A stretch of DNA of 64,000 bases from assembly GCA_001695595.3 (NCBI GenBank), contig MBPM02000013.1, forward strand, positions 310,001 to 374,000, in the 5' to 3' direction. This document shows positions 36,376-50,343 of the stretch, in pieces. How positions within the stretch are numbered: the first letter of the stretch is position 1; every line of letters begins with the position of its first letter. The DNA is from Plasmopara viticola. Its lineage: Eukaryota > Oomycota > Peronosporomycetes > Peronosporales > Peronosporaceae. Below the pieces are notes generated by a model. It was not told the DNA's origin. It worked only from the letters and a program-made list of their open reading frames with translations, and did not search any database. The position numbers were made by a program, and so were the translations under genes.

Positions 36376-39300
36376 GAACCATACTATCGTAGTGCTGCTC
36401 GGGAGTCTCAGTCCACTACATGAAGCCTCAATATGTGTAATTTCATTACATCTGCGTTTTTGATTCAATATGCTTCAGCACGTGCACCATGACGAAGAGT
36501 TTTACATACTTACCTATGGATTAGTCATACTTACAAGTTTATTGTTCGCATAAGAGCGCAAATCCAGGCGGTGGTCGGTCATTAACAGAAACTCGTGAGC
36601 TCAATACTCATTAGACCGTGCACTTTGAGCGGCACTTCAAGCCTGCAGATCGCAAAGAAGGAATTTAAGCAGTTTCCAACGCAATCTGCAGACTTCGTGC
36701 TGAGACGCGCAGCGGTCGATTAAACTATAAAGCTCAAAAGTTAGCCACTAAGAATTTAATCTCCGTGTGCTTGACAGATGTCGTAAGGAAATCGGCAACG
36801 GTAGACTGAAGGTTGGGTACGCAAGTGTACGAGAAAACTAGAAAACAATTTGCGTCATGCTAGACTCTAACGCATCGAAAATCATAACACGCCGACAGCC
36901 AATTCCAGCCTGCTAAAATAGAATGACTAATGCTCTAAAAGAGAACAAAGATAATGTGTTTTACAGTTAAAGAGGCTTGTTGAACTCTTAGCCTCAAAGC
37001 AAAGCTGGCTGTAAGTCATTACTTGTGTTTGCCTCGGACAAGTGTTATCTAATTCTTGGGCATGCCGTAGCTTAAAAAGCACGAGCTCTCAAACATAAGA
37101 TGTAGCAAGCTGTTAGAGTCAGCTGAATAACCCCACGCATCAAGACTGCAGTGAGTCGCCAGCTGTGCATGCGGCTTCTTTGAAGAAAATTCTACATGTA
37201 AATTTATCGAAGGTATTTGAAAAACTAAAATTTTCTCAGAGATAAACAAAACGACATCTTAACAGCCTTTTTAGCAGCCGATTAAGCTCCATTGATTGCA
37301 CAGGTAGACAGAAATGCTGAAGAGAGGGCGCTTGATGTGGGTAGACAGCTTATAGGTGGATCACAACTTTAGGTTATAAAGTTCAAACGTGCAAAAAAAC
37401 AGCAGGTAACATAAAGTGCGACCAACTGCAAATAATATAGATTCGATAGCTTATTGGATAGATCCGCGAACAGACAACCGCGAAGTAATGTGCACTCTGT
37501 CTTGGAGGCGATCACAACTAAGCTGGTCGCTGTGTCACGGCAGGTGCGCTTTAGCTGGATGAATTACCGATGGTGAGCAAAATAACTGATACAGTGCACT
37601 GAAATAGGTAGATCGATACTATCCAATTATAGGGAGGGTGTCGTGTATATAACCCTCACGGTGGTTAGTACGCCCAGCAGTATGCTATGAGAGAGGTTAT
37701 TGATTCCATTAGGACTCTTTGATCTTCTAACGCTGAAACTGTCTGGTAATACAATTGTTTCAAGGGGCTTTCATCCAAAATATGTGGCTCTTATTCGTGC
37801 GTAGCCGTTCTATCGGCAATAATTTGTTTCGAAAGGCCAAAAACCTAGCTGATCGGTAGATGTGTGTTTGCGGCTGAAGAGTTATGAAATGCTGGCTAAA
37901 GTGAAAGCAACCACGAGGTCCCTTATACGTCAAGAAGTGACGATGCGTTGGCGGACCATCACTACAAAATACAAAGGCTGTGCAGTGGCTGTAAGGCCGA
38001 GTCAATTATTTAAGAAAGTAGAATGTACGCTATGCGAGCCTTTGTCCATTCTCAAAACAAAGGGCGTCAAAGGAAGATGGATTTTTCAACGAGATTTGTT
38101 TTGGTAATGACGATTAACAAATTTGGTATGCATCGCTTGCGCAGTACAGCACTAAGTTCGACAAAGAAAGCCATCAACGGGTCATACTGAAAAAACGAAG
38201 TTGTTGAAAAAACTTACGCATCCATAATCCAAGAAAAGTGCCTGGCTTAAAGTCCTGGCAAAATTTCGTGTTTACCTTGAGCCCTATGTATCAAACACAG
38301 ATCACACATCGTTGCAAATAGCCACTTCTTGCGTTAAAAAATGCCAAGATGGATGGAAACTCTCGCAAAATTTAATTTCAGTTTAAATGCATACCGAACA
38401 AGTTGAAAGAGCTTAGCGACGCTCTGTCATGCCGATTACTTTATTAGTTTGATCGTATCAAACGGTCGAAAGGTCTACAGACAAAAAAATTCGTTAGACA
38501 TACGATAACTATGCTAATTTATGGCAAATACATAAAGAACGACATTATTCTTAAAGCACATGGTGCTTCAATTAGCAACCATTCGGATCATATTTTTTGT
38601 GTCCATCACATGTTAGAAAGGCAACATGTACAAGTGCTTAATTTAAACTGAATGAGACTGTAGAATTGTCAAACCCGTAGCTCAAACATCGGCTCACTTG
38701 TAGAGTGTTTAAATCGCAGTCTTTTAAAAAGTCCACAAACTTTAGTTCTGTCCAAAGCTCTTTGGAAGTTGATAGAACACAAGCATTAGTATATTTTTTT
38801 TTACCTAAAAGGTAAATTAAGCACTTGTTGCCGCCACTATTACTTCCATATAGCAATCAATTAAAGATTTCGGCTTCAACATATTACGGTCGTAATAGCA
38901 AAAATTGCAAACTACCGTCAAATGCTGCCGATGTCACCAGGGGTTTTCAGCAAATATTATCGGCCTTTTCAAGGTGAACCAATCGACACCGTACGAGGGG
39001 CGTCTTAAAAGGTGTATGATCTGGTCTCACATGTGTACTGAAGTGCTACAGTACCATTTTGAAGCTCTGTCTTCTTGCTGTTATCTCGAATACAAATGGG
39101 TATACGGCGAATGGTGATGTTAATAACGATCGCCATACTGAATAAAGCCAAAGAGTCAAGTCCTCAAAAGGCTGTGCGCTTTGCGTAGGCCGAGCTAGGG
39201 CTCGCTACAAAAAAAATCAATTTTAACCGCAATTTATGAATCTCGCTCATGACAGGCGGCGTTCAAAAGATTTCGAGAAGACAAGTCATCTAAATTGCAC

Positions 39301-41539
39301 TTAATTTTTTTTATAGAATTGAAATATTGTATTTACACGTGCGTGTTCGGTGCAATTTCTAAGTGGCTATTTGCGTACTTTTAGCACCACATTACATAAT
39401 CATTTTTTGGTGTCGTAAGAAGCTTCAAAACAAGAGTGGCTTGCAACTAGTCTTAGGTTACCCGTGAGTACTTTGGCACAATGACCGCCAAACTTTAAGT
39501 AAAGAGCTTCTTTCTAAGTTGCGACATTACCGCGTTCATCCTAACTTCCAATCACATCGAACTTTCAAGCTGTGAGCTAAGAAGCAGTTTGTACACTAAT
39601 TAGATCATAGACGAATCACCTTAGGACTTCTCCCATTGCAAAGATGCCAAGCCAATCGTTAGGAGCTCTCGCTCTAGGGGCGAGCATGGAGTCAATTCCA
39701 CCATATTTTAACGTGTACCCGAGAGGCGGTGAAAATCACTATAAAGAAAGACCCTCCTGCTCATGAAAGCACATCGGATCTGTTTCGCACTCTTTTTGGG
39801 AGTTCCACGGAACTTGGTTGCCAAGGAGCGCTGGAGAAAGCAGCTTTCACCTTGGTCATGCGCCGTCTTAATGAAACAAGCAAACCCTGTGTGATTGAGT
39901 TCCCGCTCATCTAAAGTCTACAAGGTTGACTCTAATGGCCAGCCCGCGTGCTGTACAGGAAAATCATGCACGACAAATGCCATTAGAGAGGACTTTTTGA
40001 TCCATGAGCTCTTAAGCATCCGCTTTCGATACGGATGAGTCATTCTTGTGGATGGTTGTTGCATAAATAAGAAAAGTAGAATATTTTTGCTGCGTGTTTG
40101 TACTTCTAGCTGTCAAATTGCACGGTATTAGACAGAAAAAAAACGTTTATCATGCCTGTATACTATGTCCACATACAAATAGCGCATTAATTTGTAGACA
40201 TTTTTGACGTGTAGGGGCAATTCATATTACGCATTCCGACACATTATAATTTTTGTACCAGAAAAGAAGCAATGGAATTTGTAAACAAGGTTTCTTTTGC
40301 GTAAAACACGCGACGATAGACTGAAAGGAGCTATTGCAGCGCGCAAATTAGACGAGCATACTGCGCGGCGCGAAGAACCGGCTGTACTCAATCGAAAAGA
40401 TCTTTCTTTTCTCTGTCAAACCTGCTGGTCAGACAGTTGTGGGACTTTCGCGGGCCGGCGAATAACATTGAAATTTGGCGGTAAATTAGTCATAGAGCTC
40501 ACTGTCAAATTGGTGGTCGAATTGATGCCGTTTGTGGCTTCACCTGGTTCTTTTTTTTTCACGGTAAGTGCGTTTTTTCCGAAGGCATCCCAGGTCAGAG
40601 CTTTTACCTTCAAGAATCGCCGTGAAAATTCTGTTCTGACGAGTGAGATCGTTTGCATGGCCGGTGAGTTCGATGTAAATATGATCTTTCCCTGAGAATG
40701 AAGCCGCTTTGACAAAACGGCGGGTTCAGTTATTCTTTTCTGCAGCATCAATATATTGAAAACGTGGCGAGTGTCTGCCGACACTCTCGATGTGCACTAT
40801 TCTTATTCGTCACCCGTGTATGTGGACCACTTGGCAAAGGCGACCGGTATCCACGCGCTTCCCGTCAAGATGAACCGGATGTTCACTTGAGTTTTGAAGA
40901 ATATTCTTGACAGGAGAGTCATTTTTGACTTGCCGCTTGAGGTTCTGTCGGGGCATTTGGCGCTTATACCGTCTTTGGTATGAACGCACTCTTTAATGCT
41001 GAATTGGAGATGATTTAAGCAGTCTGACTGACTAATATTGCCTGTTTGGTTATCGTTATGACCACACGTACTTCTCATATAAATGCTTCGAAGTAAAAAG
41101 TAGCCCTCATCCCTCTTCTTCAACAAGTTTTGTATTTTTGGTGGGAAGGTATATAATGGGCCGCTATACGAATATGAGCTTCAAATACATGATAAAAAAC
41201 TTTCTGCTAGAACCGTAGATAATGATATGGTAATCTAAGATGCCCGATAGGCAACTAAGCGGTACTTATACCAGGTATGCCCACTCAAAAATCATCTCAT
41301 AGCGATAAGTCCCTGCCACGATTTTGGAAACGCATTTAGTCGCTTGTAAAAAAATAAGCTGCTTATTAGGAATCAGAGATATAACAAAGATTAAAATATA
41401 TAAAACGCCTTAAACTTGCAATCTATTGTACACTTCAATCCTATGCGAATAAAGATAATACACCGTCGTTTTTCGGAAGGTCGCATACCTTCTTACATGC
41501 CTCTTTTGTGAAAAAGTTGTGAGGCAAACATGAAAAACT
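36376..41539. other. 5.2 kb without a supported gene
   Basis: Around 37625-37770 an LTR-like stretch (CCCTCACGGTGGTTAGTACG and a short TATA-containing lead) may be a solo LTR, but no partner was found. At 40297-40784 overlapping frames of 132 (+) and 122 (-) codons occur; neither matches a family I know. The rest is AT-rich with many stops. Confidence 0.4.
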
Positions 41540-41690
41540 GTGAGAGTAGGCTTCATTTGCTACTAGATGGGCGAGTTGCACTCCCAAGTCTTGTGGATGG
41601 ATAATTTCATCCAAGTGCTCGGATTTGAACCCAAAAATCTTAAAGTCTAACCAATCGTAAACTATGCTCTCTGATTAGAAATGCAGTTGC
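41540..41690 (-). mobile_element. Possible tRNA-derived SINE (fourth family)
   Basis: On the minus strand, TAGTTTACGATTGGTTAGAC followed about 30 bp later by GGTTCAAATCC gives an A-box/B-box pair close to the Pol III consensus. The remainder of the tRNA cloverleaf cannot be folded, so this is not a functional tRNA. No second copy or flanking duplication was seen. Confidence 0.35.
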
Positions 41691-44600
41691 AAGTTCAGAT
41701 TTCTCGTTACTGCTTAATTTTTTCTTTATCGCGTTTTAGTTCACTGCTAAAATCAATTCCCTACCATTCGTTGCTTCGAAATCACAATTGTCGCGCTAGG
41801 AGTGGCCTCAAATGCTTGGAGTCGACATAGCTCATGGCCAAGTGTCATGGTCTGCATTGTTCAGGTAATTTATACCCGCGTTCCTTTCGCCACCCGATTT
41901 CTAGACAGTAATTGAGACCCTGTTACTTCCTCTCAGCACATTAAAACAATCAATTATAAAAGTGACATGCAAAATTTTGCACAAATCGCATTTAAACAAA
42001 CTTTTCCTTAATACTGAGCCACCATGGTAGGTGAAAATTATACGAAATGTGATTTTTGAAGTCGTATTACTATGTATGCGCAATCTGTAGAAGCTTTATC
42101 CGTTAAAGTCTCTTTTTATCGCGCTTAAAAGTGTTAAAGAAACCTGTGGTTTCAGTCGATCTATAAATTGTACTCCATTACGTACTACGATGACCAAATT
42201 TTTAATGTTGTGAGCAGATGTTACTGGAAGATTTTATATTTTTTCCTGCATCACTTCCCCAAGTAAGGCACTATGAGACTAGTTGTATTTCCGAAACATT
42301 AATCCTTATGCGTTCAATAACCCATAAGTCACTAATTTTGCGCACACAACAGATGTTGTGCCTTTCTTTAAGCATATACTCGCCGAACCCTCCATATTCG
42401 CTGGTTAAAAGACAAGTTTGCATGTGTTATTTTTAACCTTTCATGATTATTTGCTTTTCCATATAACGTTTTGATCAAAACGAAGGTTCACAGAGCTAGT
42501 CTTACTAAAATAGGCCTTATCATTGCACTCCCAACCAGACGCTTTAACAGCACAAAATCATAGTATTCTTGTGACACGTCTTGTCGATAAATACGAGCGA
42601 AGTAACGGTTTACTCCCTGCAGCACGGTCGCACTTTTTGCTCAAAAACAGCGTATGCTCAGGTCCTTAAACTTTGCTTTGAGCTCATATCCAGGACTAGT
42701 CACGGAGTATTGTCTGCCCGATTCTATGTCTCGTTAGCATGACCTAAAAGGATTTTAAAGTTTGTAGATTTACTGACGAGCACAATTTTCTTCAATCAAT
42801 CACTTGCATTTCAACTTGTATAATATAGTGTCTTTTAAAGCATGTATTGCTTTTCTGATAGCTCCTTGATTTCTGACACTGTCTTCTTGTAACATGAACT
42901 TGAGTTGTGTTATACAATTTGGTAGAACCGTTCATTCACACTTGGTATTTCTCTCTCCTTCACTATGACTTAACATTATTTGAGTCCGACAAGGAAAAAC
43001 TTTACTTCTTTTTTTAATCTGTTCGACATCACCGCTGTGACTTGTTCCACCTCTCAATGCCGCACAGAAAGCTCAGCCGTAAAGCTCATTCTCCATGATC
43101 TTTCCAGATCAGCAAATATCGACACCGTCTGCTCGTCGAGATCTCTATTCACTCCAGTGTCCGTGCATCACGGGAATACCCGGCGTAAGCTAAATTAGTC
43201 TTTATATGGCGACGCGGTCACTCATAGATCACACTCGAGCTGCTAAATTGCGAGTGAAGTAAAATTCTCGGAACGACAAAATATATGTTGTGGTCTGCCA
43301 GCGGACTGTGGTTTTGAAATCTATGTCTTCCAAAATAACGCTTCTTAAGCATTTTTTTTGTGTAGTTTTGAATAGGGGCCTTAGAATGAGCTTTAAAAAT
43401 GGCCTCTGCGCTCTTAGTTCTAGTGACGGGAAGAGTAGCGCGATCGAAAGCTGTTTCGACGTCAAAATAGTATTGCTGAGGGGTAGGGCGCAAATTATCA
43501 AGATTTTCGATATGAAGATAGCCTTTCTTTTATTTTACCCTGGTGACACCGTCACTGATAATTATATCCTACTTGACAGTTGAGCTTGCTTTCATATCAA
43601 GAAAGGATGAACTTTATACACCATACGATGCCCTGGTGTTCTTTAGCTAGCAACTGGCACGGAGAGGTTGCAACTATTGAGTTGACGAGCCATCACACGA
43701 CAACATTGATTGGCTTTGTCAGGACGTGCACAGGATGTCGGCTACTATTTATACAAAATTTACGTACTGCAATAGATGACAGCATTTATCATTCTTTGGT
43801 TGTGTTTATTGCCAAAGTAAAAAAGCTTGATATTCCTATACCGCAAAGGACTAAGCTCAGAAGATGTGCTTACATTACGGTTAGTGTTTTCTTGCCGTTA
43901 AGGAGGCAAATCTTTCCCGCAGACCTAAGCTGCCCGAGGTGATAAAGAGGTGACCTGCTTTTGTTCATTCTCATCGCATTTTAAAACTGCTTAACCGGTC
44001 GCTGCGAACGAAAACATCGTCGAATATGTCCATGAGGAAGACCGTGATTGTCGTAAAAATATTGTGTAAGCAAGCGATCAGACGTCGTCAAGCAGGTAAT
44101 TTTCACGTTAGACGAGAGCATCCTGCAGGGCAAGAAACACTTTGTTGTGAAGACTTAATCCCGCCCACTTGCAGCAAAGCAATGCCAAATGCAAAATGTA
44201 AGATACAACGCGTCAGAAAGGATACTGAACGTTGATGATAAATCCATCAAAGCTACTTACAGTGCCTATCACATTATTCTTCAACTTTGTCGATTACTTC
44301 TTGGTGCTAATTCAATTCGTATCCTTGATTTTTGTATGTAGTAGCGTGTGATAATTTTAACAATATTGTAAGTATTTGACAAGCCGGGACACAGTGTAAT
44401 GCTGAAGAGGGACATGATGCGTGTCAACACCACGTGCACAGCAGCTATAAAGACACACAGGAACGGTGAAATTGTTTTTGAAAAGCAAGTCCCCGGGAAA
44501 ACCTTGTGGAGCGCAAAGGACTGCTCGGCGCCGTAGTTTTCATCGGCGATGTGATACCCATCCACTCATGGCTCTGAAGGTAATTAGTTTTTGCGAGTTG

Positions 44601-45321
44601 CATTGTTTATCGAGTCACACAGCCTCTCGACCACTGCGTTAAAGAATTTGGCCACTAGACCTACTCGAGGAATGCTAAAATTTGTCTCTTTGCCTTAAGT
44701 AATATCGGTGATCTCATCGACAAGAATAATCACGGAGAAATTTCAAGCATGAAGCTCGCTGTCTTTACGATTAAGACCATCCGCATTGGTAAGACTGATA
44801 ACAAGCATGTCAAGAAAGAATAACATAGCCAAGCAACAGCCTTCTTTTCTCTCGATCTGATCATCGTTAACATCAAGCCAACTTTTGCTATACAAGTCAA
44901 AGAGTGATGAATCGCACTCTTCCCTCCTCTTTTGAATATAATTCAAGTCTCTTCTAAGGAAGATGTCAAGCTGTTATATTCAACTGAATTTTTGCGATTT
45001 ATATTTTTTTCAGGATGACGTGGTAAAGGCACTTCATTGGTGCGTGTACCAGTTTAAAACTACGACAGGCTGAAACGGATGAAAAAATACATTGTCAAAG
45101 TTTACACTGCAATTTGGCGATCTCTTAAACTCCGTTGTAGAGGGCTCGAACGATAGTATCGGCTAGACATATTGTCTACTAAGTGTTCCTTTCGAGAATG
45201 GTAGCTCTTGGCGCACTCATAATGCACCAGCGTTTTCGTATAGGTATATATCAATTTTTGCCCTACCCTCAGAGCCTTTGTAAGGTACTCTTTTTTCATT
45301 CAAATACGTGTAGATTCCTCA
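41691..45321. other. 3.6 kb without a supported gene
   Basis: Several frames of 60-120 codons occur (for example 43580-43942 forward), but they overlap antisense frames, have no recognisable motif and no splice-linked continuation. Probably decayed repeats. The CCDC47 promoter should lie at the right end. Confidence 0.4.
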
Positions 45322-45333
45322 ATGTGTGTGCGC

Positions 45334-47267
45334 ATGGTTGGTACTTTGGCGCAGCTGGTGCTGGCGATGGCGGTGGTGCACGGTGAGCAAACACCCTTAC
45401 GTAGCCAAACCTCTTACTTCAATTGATTTGACTGCGGTGTACTCCTTCGCATCAGCCCACGAAGGAGACGAGTTTGACGTAATAAAGGTGCATTTTAAAT
45501 AATTGGCTACGAAAAGATGTACTCAATTCGAACAATACGCTCTATTGTGTCATGATTTTTACTTAGGAAGAGGCACCTGCGTACTCGATGCCTCCACGCG
45601 ACTTGACGACGTTGGCCCTGCAATTTGTTCCCTTTCAAAACCGTACGCATGTCGTAATGGCATAAGAAAATCAAGGCCTCCTTACATCTTTTGTCAATTG
45701 ACCAGCGGATAAATTTGTCATTGAGGCGAGCAGCTGGGGCTTTTTCATCCTCTATTTACTGGTTTTCTTCATTGGTAAAAGGCAAAATCGCAAGATTGCG
45801 GACAAATGGTACGTTGTATTGACGCAACGAACGGGAGAATGCTCATTAAAAGTGAAATGATGTAGGCTCGAGGAAGCAGAACCTTTGCTACGCACCCAAT
45901 TCTCATATACAGGGTCGTCTGTGAAGAACGGAATTGGCCTTATTGAAGAAAGCCGCACAAACTTCAAGTACTTTTGTACTGGACGCCGTTTCTTGACTCG
46001 CTTCATCGCAGACTTCGAGGTATATCTATCCTTAAATATGTGTGACTCAAGTAATAAGGCTTATGTGCATCACTTATTTAGCTTAAACCTCGCCACGATT
46101 TAATTTCACGACTTTACCGCTTTATCGTGCCAACTTTCGACTATTTGGTGCGCACTTGAATGTGCACGAATAATTATTGTTGTGCATCATATTGCAATTT
46201 ATGGGTCAACGATACTGATTCTTTCCCTAATATTTAGACAATTGACGTTGGACTTCACGGGGAGATGGTGGACCCACTCATTTTCGGTATTAGTAAGAAA
46301 TTGAGCTTCACGGCACTCTCCAAAGTATTCCCTGAGCTGGTGCGTTTTACCTTCTTGTGCTTAGACTACGGGTTTTAGACTAACTTTCTAGAGTGGTTAG
46401 ATTGAAATTGCAAAGCAAGTTCCAGTCAAGGAAGTTCCTGAGTCAATGTGGGTTGTTACAGACTGCACTGAGACCCCAAAGGCAGCGCTCACGTCCTCCA
46501 TTCAGGCGGTACGTATGGCTACTCTGACACCCTTGACAAAAGGACACGGTACTTATCAGCTAATGCAGTCGCTAAGAGAGCTGGAAGACTTTCTCGAGTA
46601 CGTTGTGATTACGGACATGAACAAGCAGTTGATAATGTGAGTCATATATTTAATGGCAAGATTCTCTTACAAGTCTGGAAAAGCCATGGAGACTGACTGT
46701 TGCTATCTTAAAGTGGCATGCCAAACACGCAGAAACACGTTCTGCGGGTCCGCTTCAAACTTCAGGCTGGCTCGAAGAAGCTGGATATCTCAAAGGCACT
46801 TCAGCTCGTGTTTACCTTGATCGACAGTGCAGGAGCCACGATTAAGTTGTCGCCGAATGTACGGGTTTTCTGCTTGCTGTGTCAGACTTGCCATTTGACC
46901 TTTATCGTTGTAATGTGCAGGCCAAGCATAGCGCGATCAAGAGACGCTTAAAGATTAAGCAAGCAGCTGACGCTTTAGCTTCTTCCCAAGAAGACGTACG
47001 TGTTGCTAGCTTGTTAAGTTAAGGCTAGTATCAGATTGATGTTAAATGCTACTTTAGGAGTCCGCCCGCCCTCTGGCAAAGCTAAACGAGAAGAAGCAGA
47101 AGGAGTACGAAAAGATGTCATACGAAAAACAGCAACAAATCGACGCTAAGAATGAAAAGAAAGCTATTCGCAAGCGGTTCAACCGCAAGGCACGTTTTCG
47201 ATGGATGCAATTTACTCGAGGTGTTATGAATGACCATTTTTACTTTGATTGGTGTGATCAGAAATGA
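45334..47267 (+). CDS. CCDC47: CCDC47 homologue (PAT complex, ER membrane-protein biogenesis)
   Basis: Twelve exons: 45334-45382, 45456-45487, 45567-45642, 45706-45808, 45866-46019, 46082-46147, 46238-46339, 46401-46508, 46560-46636, 46714-46858, 46921-46995 and 47058-47267; phases fit throughout; 398 aa. A signal peptide (MVGTLAQLVLAMAVVHA) is followed by a short acidic lumenal segment. One membrane span follows (WGFFILYLLVFFIGK), then the cytosolic domain with LLRTQFSYTG, FKYFCTGRRFLTRF and HVLRVRFKL, ending in a Lys/Glu-rich coiled coil. The order matches animal CCDC47, the ribosome- and translocon-associated PAT-complex partner of Asterix that chaperones multipass membrane proteins. An upstream in-frame ATG at 45322 is possible. 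The 51-nt intron 46509-46559 is in frame without stops, so retention would add 17 residues. Confidence 0.85.
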
Positions 47268-50059
47268 GCGCACGTGACCTGTTTGGGAGAAGTGTCTTGT
47301 TAAGCAATTATCAAAGCTATGGATAAAGTGTCAATAGAAATGATCGTAAGCAGGTTTACTTTTTGATGGACAAACGGTCTAATTCTTGAAGTAAAATGTA
47401 TTTTAAAGATCAGCATACTATTACATTGAGGTAGGGAAGAACATGCAGAGACTTATCGTCGTGCGTCATCTCACATATGTCAAATTGATGAAGAATAACG
47501 TGATGTGAACGCCAAAAAGAGTGACTCACGCTCGCGCTTTTCTTAATCAAGAATACTATACCGGACTACATAACTTGCAATGAGGTCCTCCGATTTGACA
47601 AAACCAAAAGTTGAGTGTTGGTGTAATTCTCCAGAATATGTTGATTCTGACGTTTTCTAAACATTCTCAATGCATTATAATCACATTTGTCCTTATCAAC
47701 ATTTGCATAGACTCTCTTGGTGGATATTTGACTAGCTGTAGAGCAAAGTCATTGATAGTTAGCAGTGTGCGCTGCTTATTTATTGTATACATTTTCAAAA
47801 CAACAAAAAGTTAAGATGTGAGCAATGTTTGGTCGCGAGAGAACTCGATTGTGCTGACGACCATGCAAGATGCGCGAGCGTTTAGTCTTCGGCTTGCAGA
47901 AAATGACTTATACTTTATGTATTACGGGTTCACAAAACGCTTTGCTCAAAGTTGGCGGGAAGGAAGATGAACGGTCGTCGAGTTTGCAATCCTTCACTAA
48001 TCTTGGTCTCACGTTTGCGTTTACGACTAACCTACTTGAAACAGTACTCATGGTCATACCCGAAAGCACTACATTCAATTGGATGATTGAGGCGGGACGT
48101 ACTTACAAAAAAATATGAATGACGCATTTTAAACAACAGTTCAATTTTATGTGGCGGACCTTCCTACCAAGACTTGCATTAGATGAAGTATGAGAGGGCG
48201 ACTGCTATCCATCACTCTTTCACTTTAAGACGACAAGCTAATCTGTGACCGAAGACGTACAATAGAAGGCCGTCGGTCAGTCCATTTAATGATGATCAAG
48301 ACAACTTAGTTGCTAACAAAGAGCGGCATTTGAGCGTAAGGATTTACGTACAACAAAGGCTATGGCTACCTCAAAGGCTTTGCCTGCACCATGGAAGGCG
48401 TTCTTTATCGTGTTCGCCTGCTAGATAGCCGTTGGAAAGGGAAGGTCTGGAAAAGCTTTGCAGTGAAAATCACGTGCCTATCAATCTCCTGACGATTCAC
48501 AGACACCTTCGTCGTTAAGCGATGAAAACTGCGACAATGGGTGAGAGCTCTAAGTTGAACACTTGCCTGGCTCTTCGCTCACTAAAACTTCAAGGAAGCT
48601 TAGGTTGACACAATGCTGTGTAAAAACCATCCTCAACCCCCTGAGGTACAGCCCAGAGGGTACTAGACGTGTTGTTACGCTCATTGTTTTCACTCAAAAG
48701 GCAATGGCTCCCAGCGACGCGACCTGAATGCTCTCGCCGATGATGCCACCGAATTTAAAGGCAAGAGGACGTGACTCTCTATACACTATTTTTCGGCGCA
48801 GACGAGACTGCACTGGGCGAAGGAGTACATTCCTTGTATACTGCCGGATAGTGAGAAAAGTCAATGCTTTGTGAGAAGTCTTCTCACTCCCGGAAAACTA
48901 CTTGACGAAAAGAAGAGCAACTTTTCGGAGGAACATGGCTGGGCTATTTCACCAAGTAAACCGCTCATCTTCTTCGCGCGCTACAAGTTGTTTAAGACCA
49001 CTCCTTGCATGTAATTAATTAAACAAACTCAGCTCACAGAGGCCATCATTTAGGTGCAATCTTACTCTATCCATGTGCTCTTCTTAGCACCCCCATCAAA
49101 CCATCTATAAGCATTTTTGTAAAGAAGCCAGAAGGCAGAAGTACTTCCTAGGACTGATGCCACCACAGTTCAATTAGCTTATCTAATTTTGGAGTTGAGT
49201 TAACCTTTACGGTTCTACAGCCCAAAATCATAAACTTCTCGCTAATGCAATTAAAGTCCATTTAGCCTACGCGGTCGGTCGAAGACAACTCAATTCCGAG
49301 ATGTCGCGGCTTCGACACAATACCAGAGTGGGCCGGAACATGATTTTTAAGCGCGGGTATGGGTATACTTTTATGATACTCTTGCATGTGAGCAGAGATT
49401 AGTAGCTTACTTTCAAAGCGCCCAGTCCTTTTCCAACGGCTTTTTAAGCAAACTTGCCGACATCAGTGTGGTGCGGGATCATCGCGCCACTTGTTGAGAA
49501 GCTTTCGATGCTTTCGCCAGCACCCCTAACTAAGCATGCATCGAAGTGCCACTGGGTTTTGTTGATTAAGGAGCACCGAATGAGGCTGCCTTGACTTTGC
49601 GCCTTTTTGTTATAGAAGCAACAGCACTCATACGACTAAGTGTTTGCGCTTGAGATTGCCTTTAAGGGTCAACTTTGGCAGTCAGGTCGCGATATCTTCG
49701 AGGCAGCTCCATTTGTGTACTTTCTTATAGAAGAAAATTGATTTCTTCAGCCAAACGAGCCATGAGCTTCGCAATCGGGTTGAGCCGTCATGCATTTTAG
49801 CGCGAGGTCTCCAAATTACGTTAGAAAGTCGCTTTTCTTCGGAGTGAGTTCAAAATTCGTTCAGCCGCTCAAAGTGCATGGCCTTATGAAAATTTGATAC
49901 TTATACTCGAGGCCAGTATGACGGCAGCTATATACATCAACATATAACTCTTACTCACATATTAATATAGTCGGGTGCAGAAACAGCGCTCTGAAATGGT
50001 GCTGAAGGCACCTCGGAACCCACATGAGGCTTGGAGAACTGGGGATAGTTATACCTCAT
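47268..50059. other. 2.8 kb without a supported gene
   Basis: Stop-rich sequence. Stretches around 48220-48960 look like former coding DNA with many frameshifts but could not be assigned. The region adjoins an integrase remnant and may belong to the same dead element. Confidence 0.35.
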
Positions 50060-50343
50060 TGAACTCTTCACATTAATGCTGGGTACATCGGTGTCGTCTT
50101 AAAAATGTCGGTGGTGTACACCAATCTAGTCAATGTCAAGACCACAAAAGGTCCAATAGAACGATGTAACCCTTTTTCCAGCAAGCTGCCTTTGGTTTTC
50201 AAAACTTTTTCCATTTTCAGAAAGATACTTAAACTTCTCCTTCCATATACAGCTAAGGAAAAGCGTCTTTGGTTATCTCGGGCTGATCTAATCGCATCCC
50301 TTGCCATGGTAATGTCCAGCCGAATTTCCGTAAAGTCAAACAA
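50060..50343 (-). pseudogene. Ty3/gypsy integrase C-terminal remnant
   Basis: The reverse frame reads ARDAIRSARDNQRRF, GRRSLSIF, EKVLKTKG and HRSIGPFVVL, then YTTDIFKTTPMYPAL. This matches the order of motifs at the C-terminus of Ty3/gypsy integrases (tail helix, GDxVLL-type strand, GPF, YxLDIP and HPxF-like positions). Small changes relative to the family suggest indels, and no intact polymerase surrounds it. It is a fragment of a dead LTR retrotransposon. Confidence 0.6.

Noticed and set aside
37620..37770. LTR-like segment
   Set aside because: No second LTR, primer-binding site or internal polymerase nearby; mentioned only within the intergenic entry.
40297..40784. Overlapping frames of 132 (+) and 122 (-) codons
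   Set aside because: Neither has a recognisable motif, splice partner or second copy in the window; coding potential cannot be assigned.
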